A model generated the notes under the pieces. That model was given only the letters and a program-made list of their open reading frames with translations, ran no database searches and was not told where the DNA came from. Made by a program: the position numbers and the translations under genes. This document shows, piece by piece, positions 49,044 through 60,971 of a stretch of DNA of 64,000 nt. The DNA lies in contig CM043944.1 in the NCBI GenBank assembly GCA_014529385.2, positions 83,442,884 to 83,506,883 on the forward strand. Reading direction: 5' to 3'. Source of the stretch: Adiantum capillus-veneris (lineage: Eukaryota; Streptophyta; Polypodiopsida; Polypodiales; Pteridaceae). Position 1 is the stretch's first letter. The number at the start of each line of letters is the position of its first letter.

Positions 49044-49883
49044 CAATCTCCCCCTCAAACCCAAACCACTGACAATGGGCTAAGTAAAGATTGTGGAAGA
49101 GTTCAATAGGCCACCTAAAACAATGAGTAGACGCCCCTTCCCTTGACAAAAACATTGGGGTGTGTGTACTTCCCTTGGACAACTTCTTCCTATGATAGTG
49201 TCTCTATTTGTACAATTTTATTGGACAAAAACATGACAATTAATAAAGTAAAAACGGAACTGTGATAGGAAATTGTTGCTGATAAAAACAAATATTTGAA
49301 GCTTTGTACTAGATTCTTGAAACAAACCATTTGCATAGTGATTATGTGTCTCCTAAAATATTGGTGATCCATGTATCTTCTTGCTTCATCTGATTTCTTT
49401 GCCAATTTGACATCCAGCCTCTTAAACATGTTGCATGCTTTGTATGTATCTTCTAAAGTTATTCCAGTGTGCATCAGCAATTAAGCAATACCCTTTGTGG
49501 TTGTTGGCAAGTGTTGTTTATACAAGTGAACAAACTAGAAAACAATGTAGCATGTTGAAACGTTGTTGTATTGCAGGCACCAAATCATAGATGGGGGCGT
49601 TTTGAAATTGTCAACAAGTGCTCACAAGGCCGTCAAGATCACCATCATGCAGTGTTTTGAGATGCTATGCAATCTTTCAACAATCTCACCCACCATTGCC
49701 TTGAGAGTTTCAAAAAGCTACGATAGAACTGTCCTTGAACTATGCCTTCTTCACTGCCTTGGCCTAGTAGTGTTTTAGAATGCTACTTACCCGTTGACAA
49801 CATCTCACCTTGCCGGTGTTGTGTGCATTGATATGTTCTTCAAATCATTGCCAACTTGGGCCACCTTGGGATTTGATACCACT
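49044..49883 (-). mobile_element. Short internal region between LTR E1 and E2
   Basis: About 840 bp with no pol domain. Minus open stretch 49190-49480 (96 codons) has no recognised family. A polypurine tract is at 49044-49058 and a degenerate primer site GATACCACT at about 49873-49883. The small size suggests a non-autonomous (TRIM/LARD-like) element. Confidence 0.5.
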
Positions 49884-50151
49884 TGTAGGGCTCAATGGCT
49901 AGGGCAGGTGGTGCCAGAGCTCGACCATGGTGAGAGAGAGGGTGAGAAAGTAGAGAACAAGGAAGAAGAAGAGAGGAAATTGACAAAGAACAATTGCATG
50001 CTATTTTAATTGATTGAAGACCATTTACGTATATAGGAAACTATGACTAAAATTAGCCATTCCTTTACCATGAAAACTCAACAAAGACCAATGGTGTGCA
50101 TCATCTTGTTGATAGAGCCCAATTCCATAGGCTATACTAGGGCTTGAACCC
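49884..50151 (-). repeat. LTR E2 of the small non-autonomous element
   Basis: TGTAGGGCTCAATGG...GCTTGAACCCAA; its right 200 bp align with LTR E1. The end is less exact (CCCAAACTG instead of CCCAACA). Confidence 0.6.
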
Positions 50152-50763
50152 AAACTGAGCTAAGTGTATGTTGCTAAGGTTGTCATAGTAGATGAAAACT
50201 GGCCTTTGTACCTATACTCCAAATTCTTGAAGTAGCAATCGTAGTCATGCTACGGACAAGAGCATGGCAATGTCCCTACAAAAAAATTTAAAAAGAAAAA
50301 TGCTACTTACAATAAATCAACACATCTACACACGTGCTAATGCATATACAAACAATTGGCCCAACACATTTGCATTCCCGATAGCACATATGCACCCATG
50401 ATCCAACACGAGAACAATCAAAATAGAGATAGAGGGTGAGAGTGCATAAGAGAAGAAGAGAAGAGAAGAAGAACACAAAGCATTGCATGCAATCTCCCCC
50501 CATGCAAGAATGAACGATTTCCTCATGCACTTATATATTTATAGATTTCTTTAATGCTCAAATTGATTAAAAACTTCTATCGAGACACAAAATGACCATT
50601 GGTCATAATTAAAGAGCACTTTAATAATGAAATATCCATAAACTTGCTATCTTCTCACATAGTCCATAAGCCAAGCATACCTTTCAATTGTAATAAAAAT
50701 CCCATTAAAAGCCATGCTATCTTACATGCCACTATGGAAACACCTTGTACTCTACCTCTATAC
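50152..50763. other. Spacer, nothing recognised
   Basis: AT-rich sequence with no recognised coding or termini. Confidence 0.4.
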
Positions 50764-51650
50764 TCAATCAAAAAATTGTAGGTTACTTCTTGATACTCCA
50801 TGTGATAGCCTCATTTTCAAGTGAAAACATGAATCCACTGGTAGACCTACAATCATATGTGCTACTAGCCCAATCCACATCTCTATAACCATAGAGCTAG
50901 AAGCAACCATTAGCCCTATAAAAGAGTGTAAAATCCAAATTAGCACTCACACTGCATCCAAGCATGGCTTCCTAGGAGACTGCATAACTGACTCGCGAAA
51001 CCAGCTTTGTAGCTCAAGTCTGGATGTGAGATGGTCAAATAGATTAAACTACTCACAATGTTCATATACATGGTAGCCTTGGGGGGTCACCCATAGGTAT
51101 GTTAAGATAGCACGTGCGTTCAACAGAATGGTTTTTTTATTAGAAAAAATTAACATAAGTACATTAAAAAACGGAGGTTTTTATTTCATTTTGGGAAAAA
51201 ATACATGAGTTTCTTAATGAAAAGGGATTTTTATATTACTTTTAAACATGTAAGTATAGGGATTTTTTAATACCCTATGAATGCACTTGATATAGTCAAT
51301 TTCCTGTAGTAATTAACCCCCCTCCGATGGTAGCATTCTCAAGTACTTTACCTACATCATTCCCCAACTTCAAATTCTCATCTAAGGGCATCACAATAGA
51401 CCTACAATCAGTCATACCATACTTTTTCAACATGTCCAAAGCATATTTTCTTTGTGACACCTATACACCCTCTTATATACAAACAATTTCAAGGCCCAAG
51501 AAATTTCATAAGTACACTAAGCCTTATCATCTCAAAATCCTACATAAGTCGAGCATGTACACCTCTACTTCAGCCACATTATCACCTTCAACAATCAAGT
51601 ATTCCACATAGATCTATATCACCACAGTTCCTTCCTCATTCTTTCCCCTT
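50764..51650 (-). pseudogene. Copia-4 RT/RNase H fragment, decayed
   Basis: Downwards from about 51640: LGLEIVCI, EGV, VSQRKYALDMLKKYGMTDCRS, NLKLGNDVGKV, a noncoding ~250-bp interruption (51080-51300), then NIVSSLIYLTISHPDLSYKAG (about 51060-51000) and a frame-shifted RNase H block with STSGFMFSLENEAITWS-like coding (50860-50780). Many stops. Confidence 0.7.
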
Positions 51651-51737
51651 ATGCTCTCTCATGCACAAGAGATGAAGAGACTGCTCCACCCATCTCTGTA
51701 TGTAATATCTTCTCCTTCTCCACAACACACTCAGGAT

Positions 51738-51749
51738 TGGTATCAGAGC
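51738..51749 (+). other. Isolated Met-tRNA primer site
   Basis: TGGTATCAGAGC follows a pyrimidine-rich stretch ending CACACTCAGGA. It looks like the LTR/leader edge of another plus-strand LTR element whose coding part is not present. Confidence 0.55.
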
Positions 51750-51841
51750 TTGGCGATGGAGTAGATTCATTGATTGCATAATCATGAATTTCGATGAGAG
51801 ATAAGATCTTTATAAGACCTTATGAAAAGCAAGAAATACTA

Positions 51842-51989
51842 TGTACTATAGTTTCTGTGTATTGTGAACGTTAGAGACTTTGGAGGCTTTAGGTAGCAAT
51901 AAATTGTACATACTGTGTACTATAGTTTCTGTGTATTGTGAACGTTAGAGACTTTGGAGGCTTTAGGTAGCAATAAATTTTATTGTAAA
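51842..51989. repeat. 74-bp tandem duplication
   Basis: TGTACTATAGTTTCTG... starts at 51842 and 51916; the two units are almost identical. Confidence 0.9.
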
Positions 51990-52299
51990 GCCACAAGCAA
52001 TGGTAGTGTTGAAGCTTAACTAAGGCCATGCTAGGTATTAAAATTAGGTATCCCTAAAGTTCAAGTACAAATAGTCTTAAATTTTTTTAACACAAGAAGA
52101 AGCAGAAAGTGCTAGCATTAGATGGTGTCATAAGTCTCGATATTAAGGAGGGAATTATGGAAGGGTCAGTAAATGGAAAGAAGGGGATCATACTTTTTCT
52201 CTCGCTCTCACTAGATTCAAAGGAGAACAGGAGGAAGGAAGGAGGAGGGCAAGCTCGAGGATTTTGGGGGACTTCTTGACACCATGAGCCGTATGCGAC

Positions 52300-52830
52300 A
52301 TGAAAAATGTATGCACAAACAAGCCTTGGGCTGATGTATGTGGTAGCAATGTGGTTTCTAATTCCTCATTCATGCAAGATATGGTTCAAATAAAAAATGT
52401 TGAGAATGTGGATGTGGAGGAGTTGAAGGAACAGGAGCGACATTCCAAGAACATTGTTATTCGTGAAATTCCCAAAGAGAAGCTAGAGACACCTCCTTCT
52501 CTTGCCATTCTTATCGAAGATTTCTTCAAAACCCACTTTCGCATGTCCAAAGTTATGGTCTATGGAGCACATAGAGTGGGGAAGCAAGGAGCTCCTTGCT
52601 TGGGAGAACGGCCAATTGTATGCACCATGCCGGAAGAGATCAAGCGAAAAATTATGCTTGATAATAGTTTGATCTATTTGAGGGATACAAAATGTTTTGT
52701 ATGTGAAGATTGCACTATTAAGCAACAAAATATGCGTCGCAAGGCATATAAGGAAAAGAATAAGAAAAGCAAAGAGATCTCTCACAAAGAAAATGTGCCC
52801 AAGGAGGAGGCAAATCCCTCAAGCAAATAG
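52300..52830 (+). CDS. LINE ORF1-like protein (176 codons)
   Basis: In LINEs ORF1 is an RNA-binding chaperone that coats element RNA. The open frame is intact here. Central block KNIVIREIPKEKLETPPSL, then MVYGAHRVGKQG, RPIVCTMPEEIKRKIMLDN and VCEDCTIKQQNMRRKAYKEK. This succession resembles the RNA-binding and C-terminal domains of L1-type ORF1p and not the zinc-knuckle ORF1 common in plant L1 elements. The N-terminus is short, and the true start may lie upstream. The tail is Lys/Glu-rich. The family link is from pattern memory. Confidence 0.6.
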   Translation: MKNVCTNKPWADVCGSNVVSNSSFMQDMVQIKNVENVDVEELKEQERHSKNIVIREIPKEKLETPPSLAILIEDFFKTHFRMSKVMVYGAHRVGKQGAPCLGERPIVCTMPEEIKRKIMLDNSLIYLRDTKCFVCEDCTIKQQNMRRKAYKEKNKKSKEISHKENVPKEEANPSSK

Positions 52831-52859
52831 GGATGCGTGACCTATGAGACCGAGTTACA

Positions 52860-55800
52860 ATTGAAAATATGATTTTGGAATTGTAATGGATACCCATGGA
52901 ATGCAGGGGTTGGCATTAATGAACTAACAAGCAACACAGATGTTGTACTTCTTGTTGAAACTTGGGAGCATGATACACAAAGGATTAACGGCTTGGAGAA
53001 TTACAATGTACATTTATTGATGTGGTCAAAGAATGTTAAGCAACGAAGAGGACAAGGAGGGATAGCATGTATGGTTAAGAAAGGATTGGAAGATATTGTA
53101 TCAATTGTGAAAGATGAGAAGTATAAACGTTATGTATGGATGAAAACTATGACACCAAAAAGAGCACCCATTTCTGTAGCCGGTTGCTACATTCCTCATC
53201 ATGATTCCCCCTTTTATGCTTGCATAGATAGAGATCAGCCATTTTTTGATTTAGAAGAGGACATTGTTTATTTCAAAGGTAAAGGTGATGTTATTGTATT
53301 TGGGGATATGAATGCTCGTAGAAAAACATTGCAACATGATACTCAAAAATTTGATATGCCATACATTTCAAGGGAGTTGGAGGAAGTTCACTTGTATGAT
53401 CGTTCTTCAATGGATAAGAAAGAGCCGGATCACTATGGAAAGTTACTTTTACACATGTGTAATAGCACGTGTATGCTCATTGCTAATGGTGTATCTTTGT
53501 GGAGTGGAACCAATGGATTTCATGTAGGAGACATAATGGGGATAGTGTGATTGACTATATGCTACTCTCCGAAGCCATCATGTATCGCATAAAGAGTTTT
53601 ATGTTTGGCCAATGGACCCCGAAATCTAACCATCGCACCTTATGTATTGACCTTTCATGTGGAGAAGAAACTAAGCTTGATAATCTCTACCAATGTACAT
53701 TGAAATGGTTGAGCAAAAATTATGGATGAAGAAGCTTCAATATGATTGCACCATTGGAAACATGGAAGATTTCAAGAAATGTTCTTGTGCCAAAGAATGC
53801 TTTGCTATAAAGCATCTCCATGGTATCAACAAAGATAGATCAAGCAAAAGGTGGTTTGATAAAGAATGTTAAGATGCTCGAAAGTCCTTGATAAAGCTTG
53901 ATGCAACTATGGACAAAGACAACTATCAAAGTCATTTGCATACATACAAGGCATTGATTCAAAAGAAGAGAAGAAGATGGGAAGTAAAGCAACAAGTTTT
54001 TCAAGTCCAAGAAAAGGCACATGCATGTGGAAGATTTTGGAGAAACTTGAGGGGCAAGCGGGTTGAGAATTTTGGTAAGTTGAGTCTTGTGGATATGTAC
54101 ACACATTGTAGGAAATTATATGAACAAGCAAATGCTGAAAAAATGCCATTTTATGGTTCACTCCCATGTATGCCCTCTATTTGTACTATTGAGGATGTAT
54201 ACGGTGGGCTTGACAAGTTGGCCACTCGTAAAGCGGGAGATCTTCAAGGTATCAAGCCGGATATGATCAAATGGACGGGAGATTTTACCCATGAGCGGAT
54301 GTGTGATATGTTCAACTTTGCACTTCGACATGGTATGCCTTATGATGGAGTACTAATTGGGTTAAGCCTTTGCATAAAGGAGGGGATGTAAAGAATGTAA
54401 ACAACTACCAGACTATAATTATTGGGTCTCTTATGGCAGAGTTGTTTGGGTGTATAATGGAGATAAAATTGAGTGATTGGGCTGACGAGAATGACAAGCG
54501 TGCAAAGGGACAAGCGGGTTTTCATCGATGCCATAGCACCATTGATCATCTTGTCACTGTTCGTGTTCTCATGGAGGAAAGTCGGTTCAAAGGCAAGCGA
54601 TTGTATTGTTGTTTTGTGGACTTTAAGAAAGCCTTTGATATGATTCCATGTAACAATTTGTGGAGAAGGATGGAAGAACTCCAAGTGACAAGTAGTTTAT
54701 GCTTGCGGTTTCTCAAATCTATGAGAAGGTGATTTGTCAATTGCGCATGGAAAGAGAAATTTCAAAATATTTTGTAAGCACTATTGGGGTTAAACAAGGA
54801 AGTCTGTTGTCACCAACTCTCTTTGGTCTATGCATCGATCAATTGAAACAAATGGTACTTGACTTTATGCAAGAAGAAGGCATTGAAGAGGTCACTATTT
54901 GCAATGCGGTAATCATGATTTTTTTGTATGCGGATGATGTAGTGCTTCTAGCACACACTTGAGAAGATGCACAAAAGCTTATGGTTGTCCTTGAGAGCTT
55001 TTGCTTGCATAGTGGGATGATTGTGAATGAATCCAAAACAAAGGTTATTCTTGTGAAAACCAACCAAAAGGAGAAGCCATGCATTGTGTACAACAATGAG
55101 ACACTTGAAGTAGTTGAGAGATTTAAGTGCCTTGGCCTTGAGGTTCCGTCCAATCACAAGTGGCATGAATGTGCTATGCGTTGTATGGAAGCGAGAAAGA
55201 GAGCATATTATGCATTTGAGAATATGTGTAATGCGGGAAACATCAAGTGTTGGGTTCTCAAGAAGTATCTTTTTGATGCATTGGTGACACCGGTTCTTCT
55301 TTATGGAGTTGAAGTGTGGGGCGGGAGCATGTCAAAGTCTACTTGGAAAGAGTTTGAGAATGTCCAAAAGCGTTTTCTTACAAACTTTCTCCAAGTGAAG
55401 ACACAAACACCATATATGATCCTACTTCTCAAGTCGGGATGTCTTCCAATTGAGGTTATGGGCATGGAAAGAGTTGTGGAGTACATGATAAAGATGCATC
55501 AAAACCCCTCACATCGACTTCCTACAATTGCATGGGAAGCAAGCAAAAAAGTTCAAAAGACGCATAAAAGCAAGATCTTGAGCACGGGATGTATGCAAGA
55601 CATAAAGAAGTGGTTTGGGAGATGGGATGCATTCCACTTGCTACATGATGCTTCAATTCACCCCCAAGTGATGAAGCTTTTCTACAATGCCAATGTATTA
55701 TGGCTTAGGAGAAATCCGGTGGGTCACGCTTCATACATTACACCACCCATATTGCCCCCAACTACAAAACCATGTTCTTCCCTGAAAGAGGAAACCGTAC

Positions 55801-56060
55801 TCACACATACATGCTTGAGCCTATCCCCTTGTCGGCGATACGCACTATCACAGGCATTCGTCTTAGCTCCCATTTCCTTCGATGCGAGACAGGGCATTGG
55901 GGCAATGAAGAAGAGTCAAATTGAATCTGCACATTATGCTCACTGCAAGTTCGAGAGTCTGAGTACCACACACTACTAGAGTGCTCAGCTTTTGGTCACA
56001 TCCGAACTTGCTTCTCTCACATTTTCAGCCATGATGTAGACCTACACACTTTCCTCTCCT
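52860..56060 (+). pseudogene. LINE ORF2: endonuclease and reverse transcriptase, broken
   Basis: The endonuclease (52873-53640) shows VVLLVETWEHD, VIVFGDMNAR, VIDYMLLS and SNHRTLCIDL; the last motif is normally S-D-H, so a catalytic Asp is Asn. After a frame shift near 53545 and TAA at 53870-53872, RT runs through RKAGDLQGIKPDMIK, KGQAGFHRCHSTIDHL, CCFVDFKKAFDMIP, GVKQGSLLSPTLFGLCIDQL and the active site FLYADDVVLLA (about 54925-54955). A TGA at 54960-54962 follows. A long C-terminal stretch (54981-55979) includes TPVLLYGVEVWGGS. Past a last frame shift, a CTLC...HTLLEC motif (C-x2-C-x9-H-x4-C) lies at about 55930-55990. Confidence 0.88.
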
Positions 56061-56196
56061 AGCCAAAGTGTGGGCTCTCTATTGCGACTCTCATCACCAC
56101 AATTTTGGAGCATCAAGTCACTCATCAGCCATACACATACTACATCACATGTAACTTTGGTCCCATATGTCATATTTGACCTCTGAGGACGATAAT

Positions 56197-56198
<2 letters not shown>

Positions 56199-56246
<48 letters not shown>
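56199..56246. repeat. (CT)n microsatellite
   Basis: Perfect CT repeat, 48 bp, just beyond the LINE. Confidence 0.95.
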
Positions 56247-56248
<2 letters not shown>

Positions 56249-56499
56249 CCCAAGGAGGGCCAAGGCTCGCTCTAAACCAAAGGAAAGAGTATTTTCCCAT
56301 CTTTCTCTCTCGCTTCCAACCTTAGTGAAGGGAAGAAGGGAGGGGTAATTGAAGGGTCAATATCACTTTCTTTTCCTTGATCTGTTTAATGAAGGAAAGC
56401 TGGAGAGAGATGAAGACAAACTTAATATATACTTTCAAAGTACCCTGTAGGAGCAAGGAAAGACAAACAAGATGGGTAATTGCTAAAGTTAAAGGGATA

Positions 56500-56711
56500 A
56501 TACAAAAGCCTTTTGGAGGGGGGACTGGCTCCACATAAATCCGGTCCTCAACTGTTGTCATGTTTTCTAACTCTTTCTCTAAGTATAATGGTTATGTTGC
56601 TACCGCTAATTAAATTCACCCTCTATGTTCTCAAAGTAGTCTCACAAAAATGCTCACTCTAATTCTCTTAATTCCACTATTCTCAAAGTTAATAGGCCAT
56701 TTCCATTACAC
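56500..56711 (+). repeat. LTR end of a gypsy family related to e1/e2
   Basis: AAAGCCTTTTGGAGGGGGGA...CTGGCTCCA...CTCAACTGTTGTC aligns with the last ~260 bp of the e1/e2 LTR, including the ...GGCCATTTCCATTACA end. It is too diverged to be the same subfamily. Confidence 0.7.
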
Positions 56712-56799
56712 TGACAGCCATATGTGGGGTAGTTTGAGACTAGGTGGTTTGCAAGTGGGTATGATGTGCTATATAATTATGCAATTAAGAAGGAGCATT

Positions 56800-57345
56800 T
56801 TGCAGCCCCGCTATAGGTGAAATCCATGATATGGTTCATGCAGTATGGAATGGCAGCTTTTCCAAATTATGATAATTTGAAGACCAATTTTTGGCAAGAT
56901 TTAGGGCATAAAAGACCCCTAAAGATGTCTTGAAGAAGATCAAGAAAATTAAACAAAGAGATTTATTGATGGAAGATTATGCACAATACTTCAAGAATTT
57001 GATGAATAGAATGCAAGAAAATCAAAGACCCTCATGGGAGCAGTTGGGTGATTACTTCTGTAGAGGTTTAAGGAATCATCTTAAGAGTGCTATTGCAATT
57101 CATGCACCTCTCACCCAACCACGGGACTTTGGTACTTGGTGGATGTAGCAATGAGAGTTGAAAGAAGATATGGGACAAGTGAGCAAAGAAGAGTCAGAAG
57201 AAGAAATCCAAGCATTATTCAGATTTAGAAGAGGAATATTTTGATGAGGATCAAGATGAAGACGAAGATAGTGATGAGGATTGATATGAAGATCAAGATT
57301 TTGATTCAGATGAGGAGTCAAAAATGATGATGAAGAAGATACCTG
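56800..57345 (+). pseudogene. Gypsy gag fragment, broken
   Basis: Open stretch 56930-57148 reads EDYAQYFKNLMNRMQENQRP and DYFCRGLRNHLKSAIAIHAP, a retrotransposon gag pattern. Upstream, AFPNYDNLKTNFWQDLG is in another frame. Downstream an acidic stretch (EEEYFDEDQDEDEDSDED at about 57220-57280) is followed by stops. It lies just after the LTR fragment, so it probably belongs to that element. Confidence 0.6.
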
Positions 57346-57349
57346 AGTG

Positions 57350-57574
57350 CACACACATACTCACATACGCACCACCATAGCCACTCATGCATGTTGGAGG
57401 GGGAGAGACGTCACACCACACTGTGTGACCCCTTTCTTTCTTCTCTATCTTATGCACTAAGGCACAATACACATTGTACTTAGTGTTAGTGGCTCACACA
57501 AATGTATAGATGTACACATAGTATTAGTAGCAGTTAGTGATGGGAGATTGGCCACATGGCCACTAAACCTAACA
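57350..57574 (-). repeat. Copia-3 family LTR, 3' copy
   Basis: It aligns with 27347-27604 and ends CCTAACA next to TTCTCCCACTTGATGG, a polypurine tract on the minus strand. It is therefore the 3' LTR of a minus-strand element whose remains lie to the right. Confidence 0.8.
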
Positions 57575-58056
57575 TTCTCCCACTTGATGGCCAATGTGGG
57601 AGACCATAATAATGGAAACATACCAAATGTTCCTTGCCCTTTAGCACAAACCCTTCAGGTTGCTGCATATAAATCTCTTCCATGTAAGAAAGCTGTAATG
57701 ACATCCATTTGATCAAGCTCCATATCTTCAGTGGCAACCAAAGAAAACAACATTCTCAGTGTGGTCATCTTGACCACTAGAGAAAAGATTTCCTAAAAAT
57801 GGAAAGAATATGCATAATAAGTTGTCCATTGGGTTGTCTTTTCACATAAAGACATGGATCCTCATACTGCGCTTATAGCCTAGGGAACGTATGAATGAAT
57901 CAAAATTTTGATACCATTGTTTGGATGATTGCTTCAAGCCATAGAGACTTTTCAGAAGCTTACAGACAAATGTTCCTTGCCCTTTAGCACAAACCCTTCA
58001 GGTTGCTGCATATAAATCTCTTCCATGTAAGAAAGCTGTAATGACATCCATTTGAT
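57575..58056 (-). pseudogene. Copia RT fragments, scrambled
   Basis: The coding piece EEIYMQQPEGFVLKGKEHLV occurs twice (about 57630-57690 and 57975-58035). Between them on the minus strand is a KSLYGLKQSSKQWYQ-like piece (57890-57960). Repeated and out-of-order pieces show a rearranged remnant between the polypurine tract and block D'. Confidence 0.75.
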
Positions 58057-58332
58057 AAACTTGTGAGCAAGAGGTGACTCACAAGATCTAGCACAAAAGG
58101 GGTTAGTAGATGCGAATCGATTAGCATGACTAGGAAATATTAATCGCATTGCAAGATTTGATACTACTTGTTAGAATTGGGGTGCTCTACCCTAAGCGTC
58201 ATTAGTGAGCTAGGCTATGGTGGATGAAACCTTAAGCTCCACACGATGAGGGTTAGGGTTAGAGCAATGGAAATTAGGGTTAGGCTAGAGATCTTTCCCA
58301 CAAGTTGGGCTTACCCCAACAGTAGGCGTATG

Positions 58333-58335
<3 letters not shown>

Positions 58336-58412
<77 letters not shown>
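58336..58412. repeat. (GA)n microsatellite in D'
   Basis: Counterpart of 29648-29770, interrupted by one C. Confidence 0.93.
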
Positions 58413-58508
58413 CAAAAGAGCTACAAAGCTATCACTCTGTTTTGCTACACAGATGAAGTTTCTCTTTGCACCGAATGGAACCTTCATGTGCACAAAGTTA
58501 ACAAGAGC

Positions 58509-58527
58509 GGGGGGGGGGGGGGGGGGG
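58509..58527. repeat. Poly-G run, 19 bases
   Basis: Counterpart of the 38-base run at 29859. Confidence 0.95.
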
Positions 58528-58976
58528 TTCCTTCTTAATTAATGATTTTTTTGACAAATGAAGCTAATAAAATTGAAAAATAAAATTAATCTCCATTGAT
58601 GTACTGCGTCATGCGAGGCGAGGGACAAACGGGGAAGGGGCGCGACATGTCGGGCGAGGGTAAAGGACGTGCACAAGGGAGGTAGGTGCTATGAGAGGGG
58701 TCAGGCAAGAGTAAGGATGAGGGGAAAGCATGCAATGGAGCTGCCAACCGTGGGAGCTTTTTGTTATCGTATGGGTAGCCTTTTGCAGCAAGGTGATGTG
58801 GATGGTGGGTTGGCTATGGGAATCGTTGCAGAGCAAAGGTTATTTAGCCTGTGTGAGTCCGACCCTTCCATCCCCTTTTAGAGGGTGAGAGAACTGAATT
58901 TCAAGGCACGGACGCAAGGATGAAATTCAAAGGAATGAGAAGATATCCTCCTATGAGAAGATATTGGGTCATGGTC

Positions 58977-58978
<2 letters not shown>

Positions 58979-59060
<82 letters not shown>
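58979..59060. repeat. (CT)n microsatellite in D'
   Basis: Counterpart of 30349-30406. Confidence 0.95.
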
Positions 59061-59062
<2 letters not shown>

Positions 59063-59143
59063 GTGCAGACTTGCAGATGGAAAAAGAGACGGTTTGTGTG
59101 TCATACCTGACAAATTCGCTAGCAAGTCTAGAGAAGAAGGATA

Positions 59144-60746
59144 TGTGTTGTGTGGTTGATGATGACATCAGCATCGAGAGAATCATTATCTAATGCACTG
59201 ACAGACATCGTGAATGTGGGGGGGCGGGGGTTTCCAAGTAGGCATCACAAGACAGATGCTTGCACTTTGTCAATTTAGCAGGGCATGCTGAAGAGCGCAG
59301 AGTGCACGGGAGAGCTTGTTGTGTGACAGCAGTAGAGGCGATGGTGGGCGCGACAAACATGGCAAGAGAAAAAAAAAATGGAATCTCAAATAAGATTCTC
59401 ATTAATACATACAAAGTGGAGCATTAGGGATACCTCCCAAGCAGGTAATTTTTTGAATTGTTTAAATAGTCAAAATAAGTCCCTAGATATGTGGGTCAAC
59501 AATTCTCAATTTCCTCCCTTCATTTAGTTACATGTCAGAAATGCAAGTTTTTGTGGTTCAATTTTCATTGGGAAGAGCCCTCACTACTGTACTCCATAAT
59601 CAACTATAATTCCAACTCCCTTGGTCATTTCAATTGCACTACGTCTATAAATTTATTTTAATTATGTTTTAAGCTAATTGTGGTCTAGACAGAGCGCACA
59701 CACCAAGGAAAATTCACATGACAATGCACCAAGCTTTTGATCACACCACATGTACCTCTATGCTTGAAGATTGTACTTAGAAATGTATCTCTATTTGTTT
59801 GTTTCTGTCCCAATCTAGAGAGCATATGTGCCATGGAAGATCTAGATGAAAATGCACCAAGGCTTAGATTGCACCATGTATACCTCTATGCTTGAGATTT
59901 CTTTATGCAATCTCGAGAGCATAAAGTCCCACATATCCATGACCACCAGGAGTAGTTTGTCATGGTAGTTGACCTCCAGCCCCAATACAATCGCAACAAG
60001 TAATTGCAATGCAAAATATGTGGGCGCTTGCAAATGGTGAGCCCAGGGGATTCACTAGTAGTACTAGGGAGATGTCACTTGTGTGTGTGTTCAAACTACC
60101 TTATTTACCCCTATGCACAGGACTTCCCTCTATAAAATCTACATTTTTTTTGGCCTTACAAAACCCCCCAATTGCACATTTACGTGATAGCATATGATAA
60201 CCCTTAGTGAATACCCCGGGATGGTGAGCTTGCTCCATTTTGCATCACATGTAGTAGGTATGCATGTTGCCTCATGGCAGCATGTGTGCAATTCGCCAAC
60301 GGAAGAAGTGATCTAATTGGGAAAGTTCTAGGATCAATGTGAGTCACTATGACAAGAGAGTGAGGACAACAAATTATTGTGATACCACCATAAGATACAA
60401 GAGAAACTCAAGGCGTATGTAGGAAAGCACTTTTTGTCCCTGGAAGTAGTTAGAAACGATAGACTACTGGAAAGTGCTTCGGTGGACTGCTAAAAAGTGA
60501 TTCTGAAATACTTGTAAGTACTTTCAAAAATTGCGTAAAATAGGTTTTAAGCACTCTAACAATTGTAATAAAGTCCTACATATGTGTAGTATGAAGTAGC
60601 ACTGACAAAGCACTTTGAGAAGTGCTTTTAAAGTAATTTCTAGAAATCTGCTGTAAAGTGCCATTTGAGCAATTTCAAGTAGTGTTGGGTGATCCCCAAA
60701 ACACATGTGTGAGTGTGTTGCTTGGCCAATAGCACTCAATAACTCA

Positions 60747-60777
<31 letters not shown>

Positions 60778-60971
60778 TTGGGTAATCCCTCCACAGCTAT
60801 ACATAAATTGACGCGTTTTAACACATGGATCCAAATTTATGGCCAACAATGTATAGCCATGTACGTGTTTGCATGTCTGTCTCGCAGTGGGGACTATGCA
60901 AGTCCTCTTACATGTGTATGGATCTCTATTTTCACATGGGGGACTATTACCCTACTCAGAGAGTGTTCTTT
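59144..60971. repeat. Single copy of the 2-kb unit in D'
   Basis: Aligned to array copy 1, its length minus the CT tract (27 bp at 60747-60773) and minus its 10-bp insertion is 1791 bp. That equals the array unit without the junction piece. Confidence 0.95.

Larger units (their letters stand above)
52190..56060 (+). mobile_element. LINE retrotransposon, two ORFs, decayed
   Basis: ORF1 (52300-52830) is followed by ORF2 with an APE-type endonuclease, reverse transcriptase and a C-terminal Cys/His motif, all on the plus strand. No LTR or poly-A tail is visible. At least three frame shifts and several stops are present. Confidence 0.88.
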
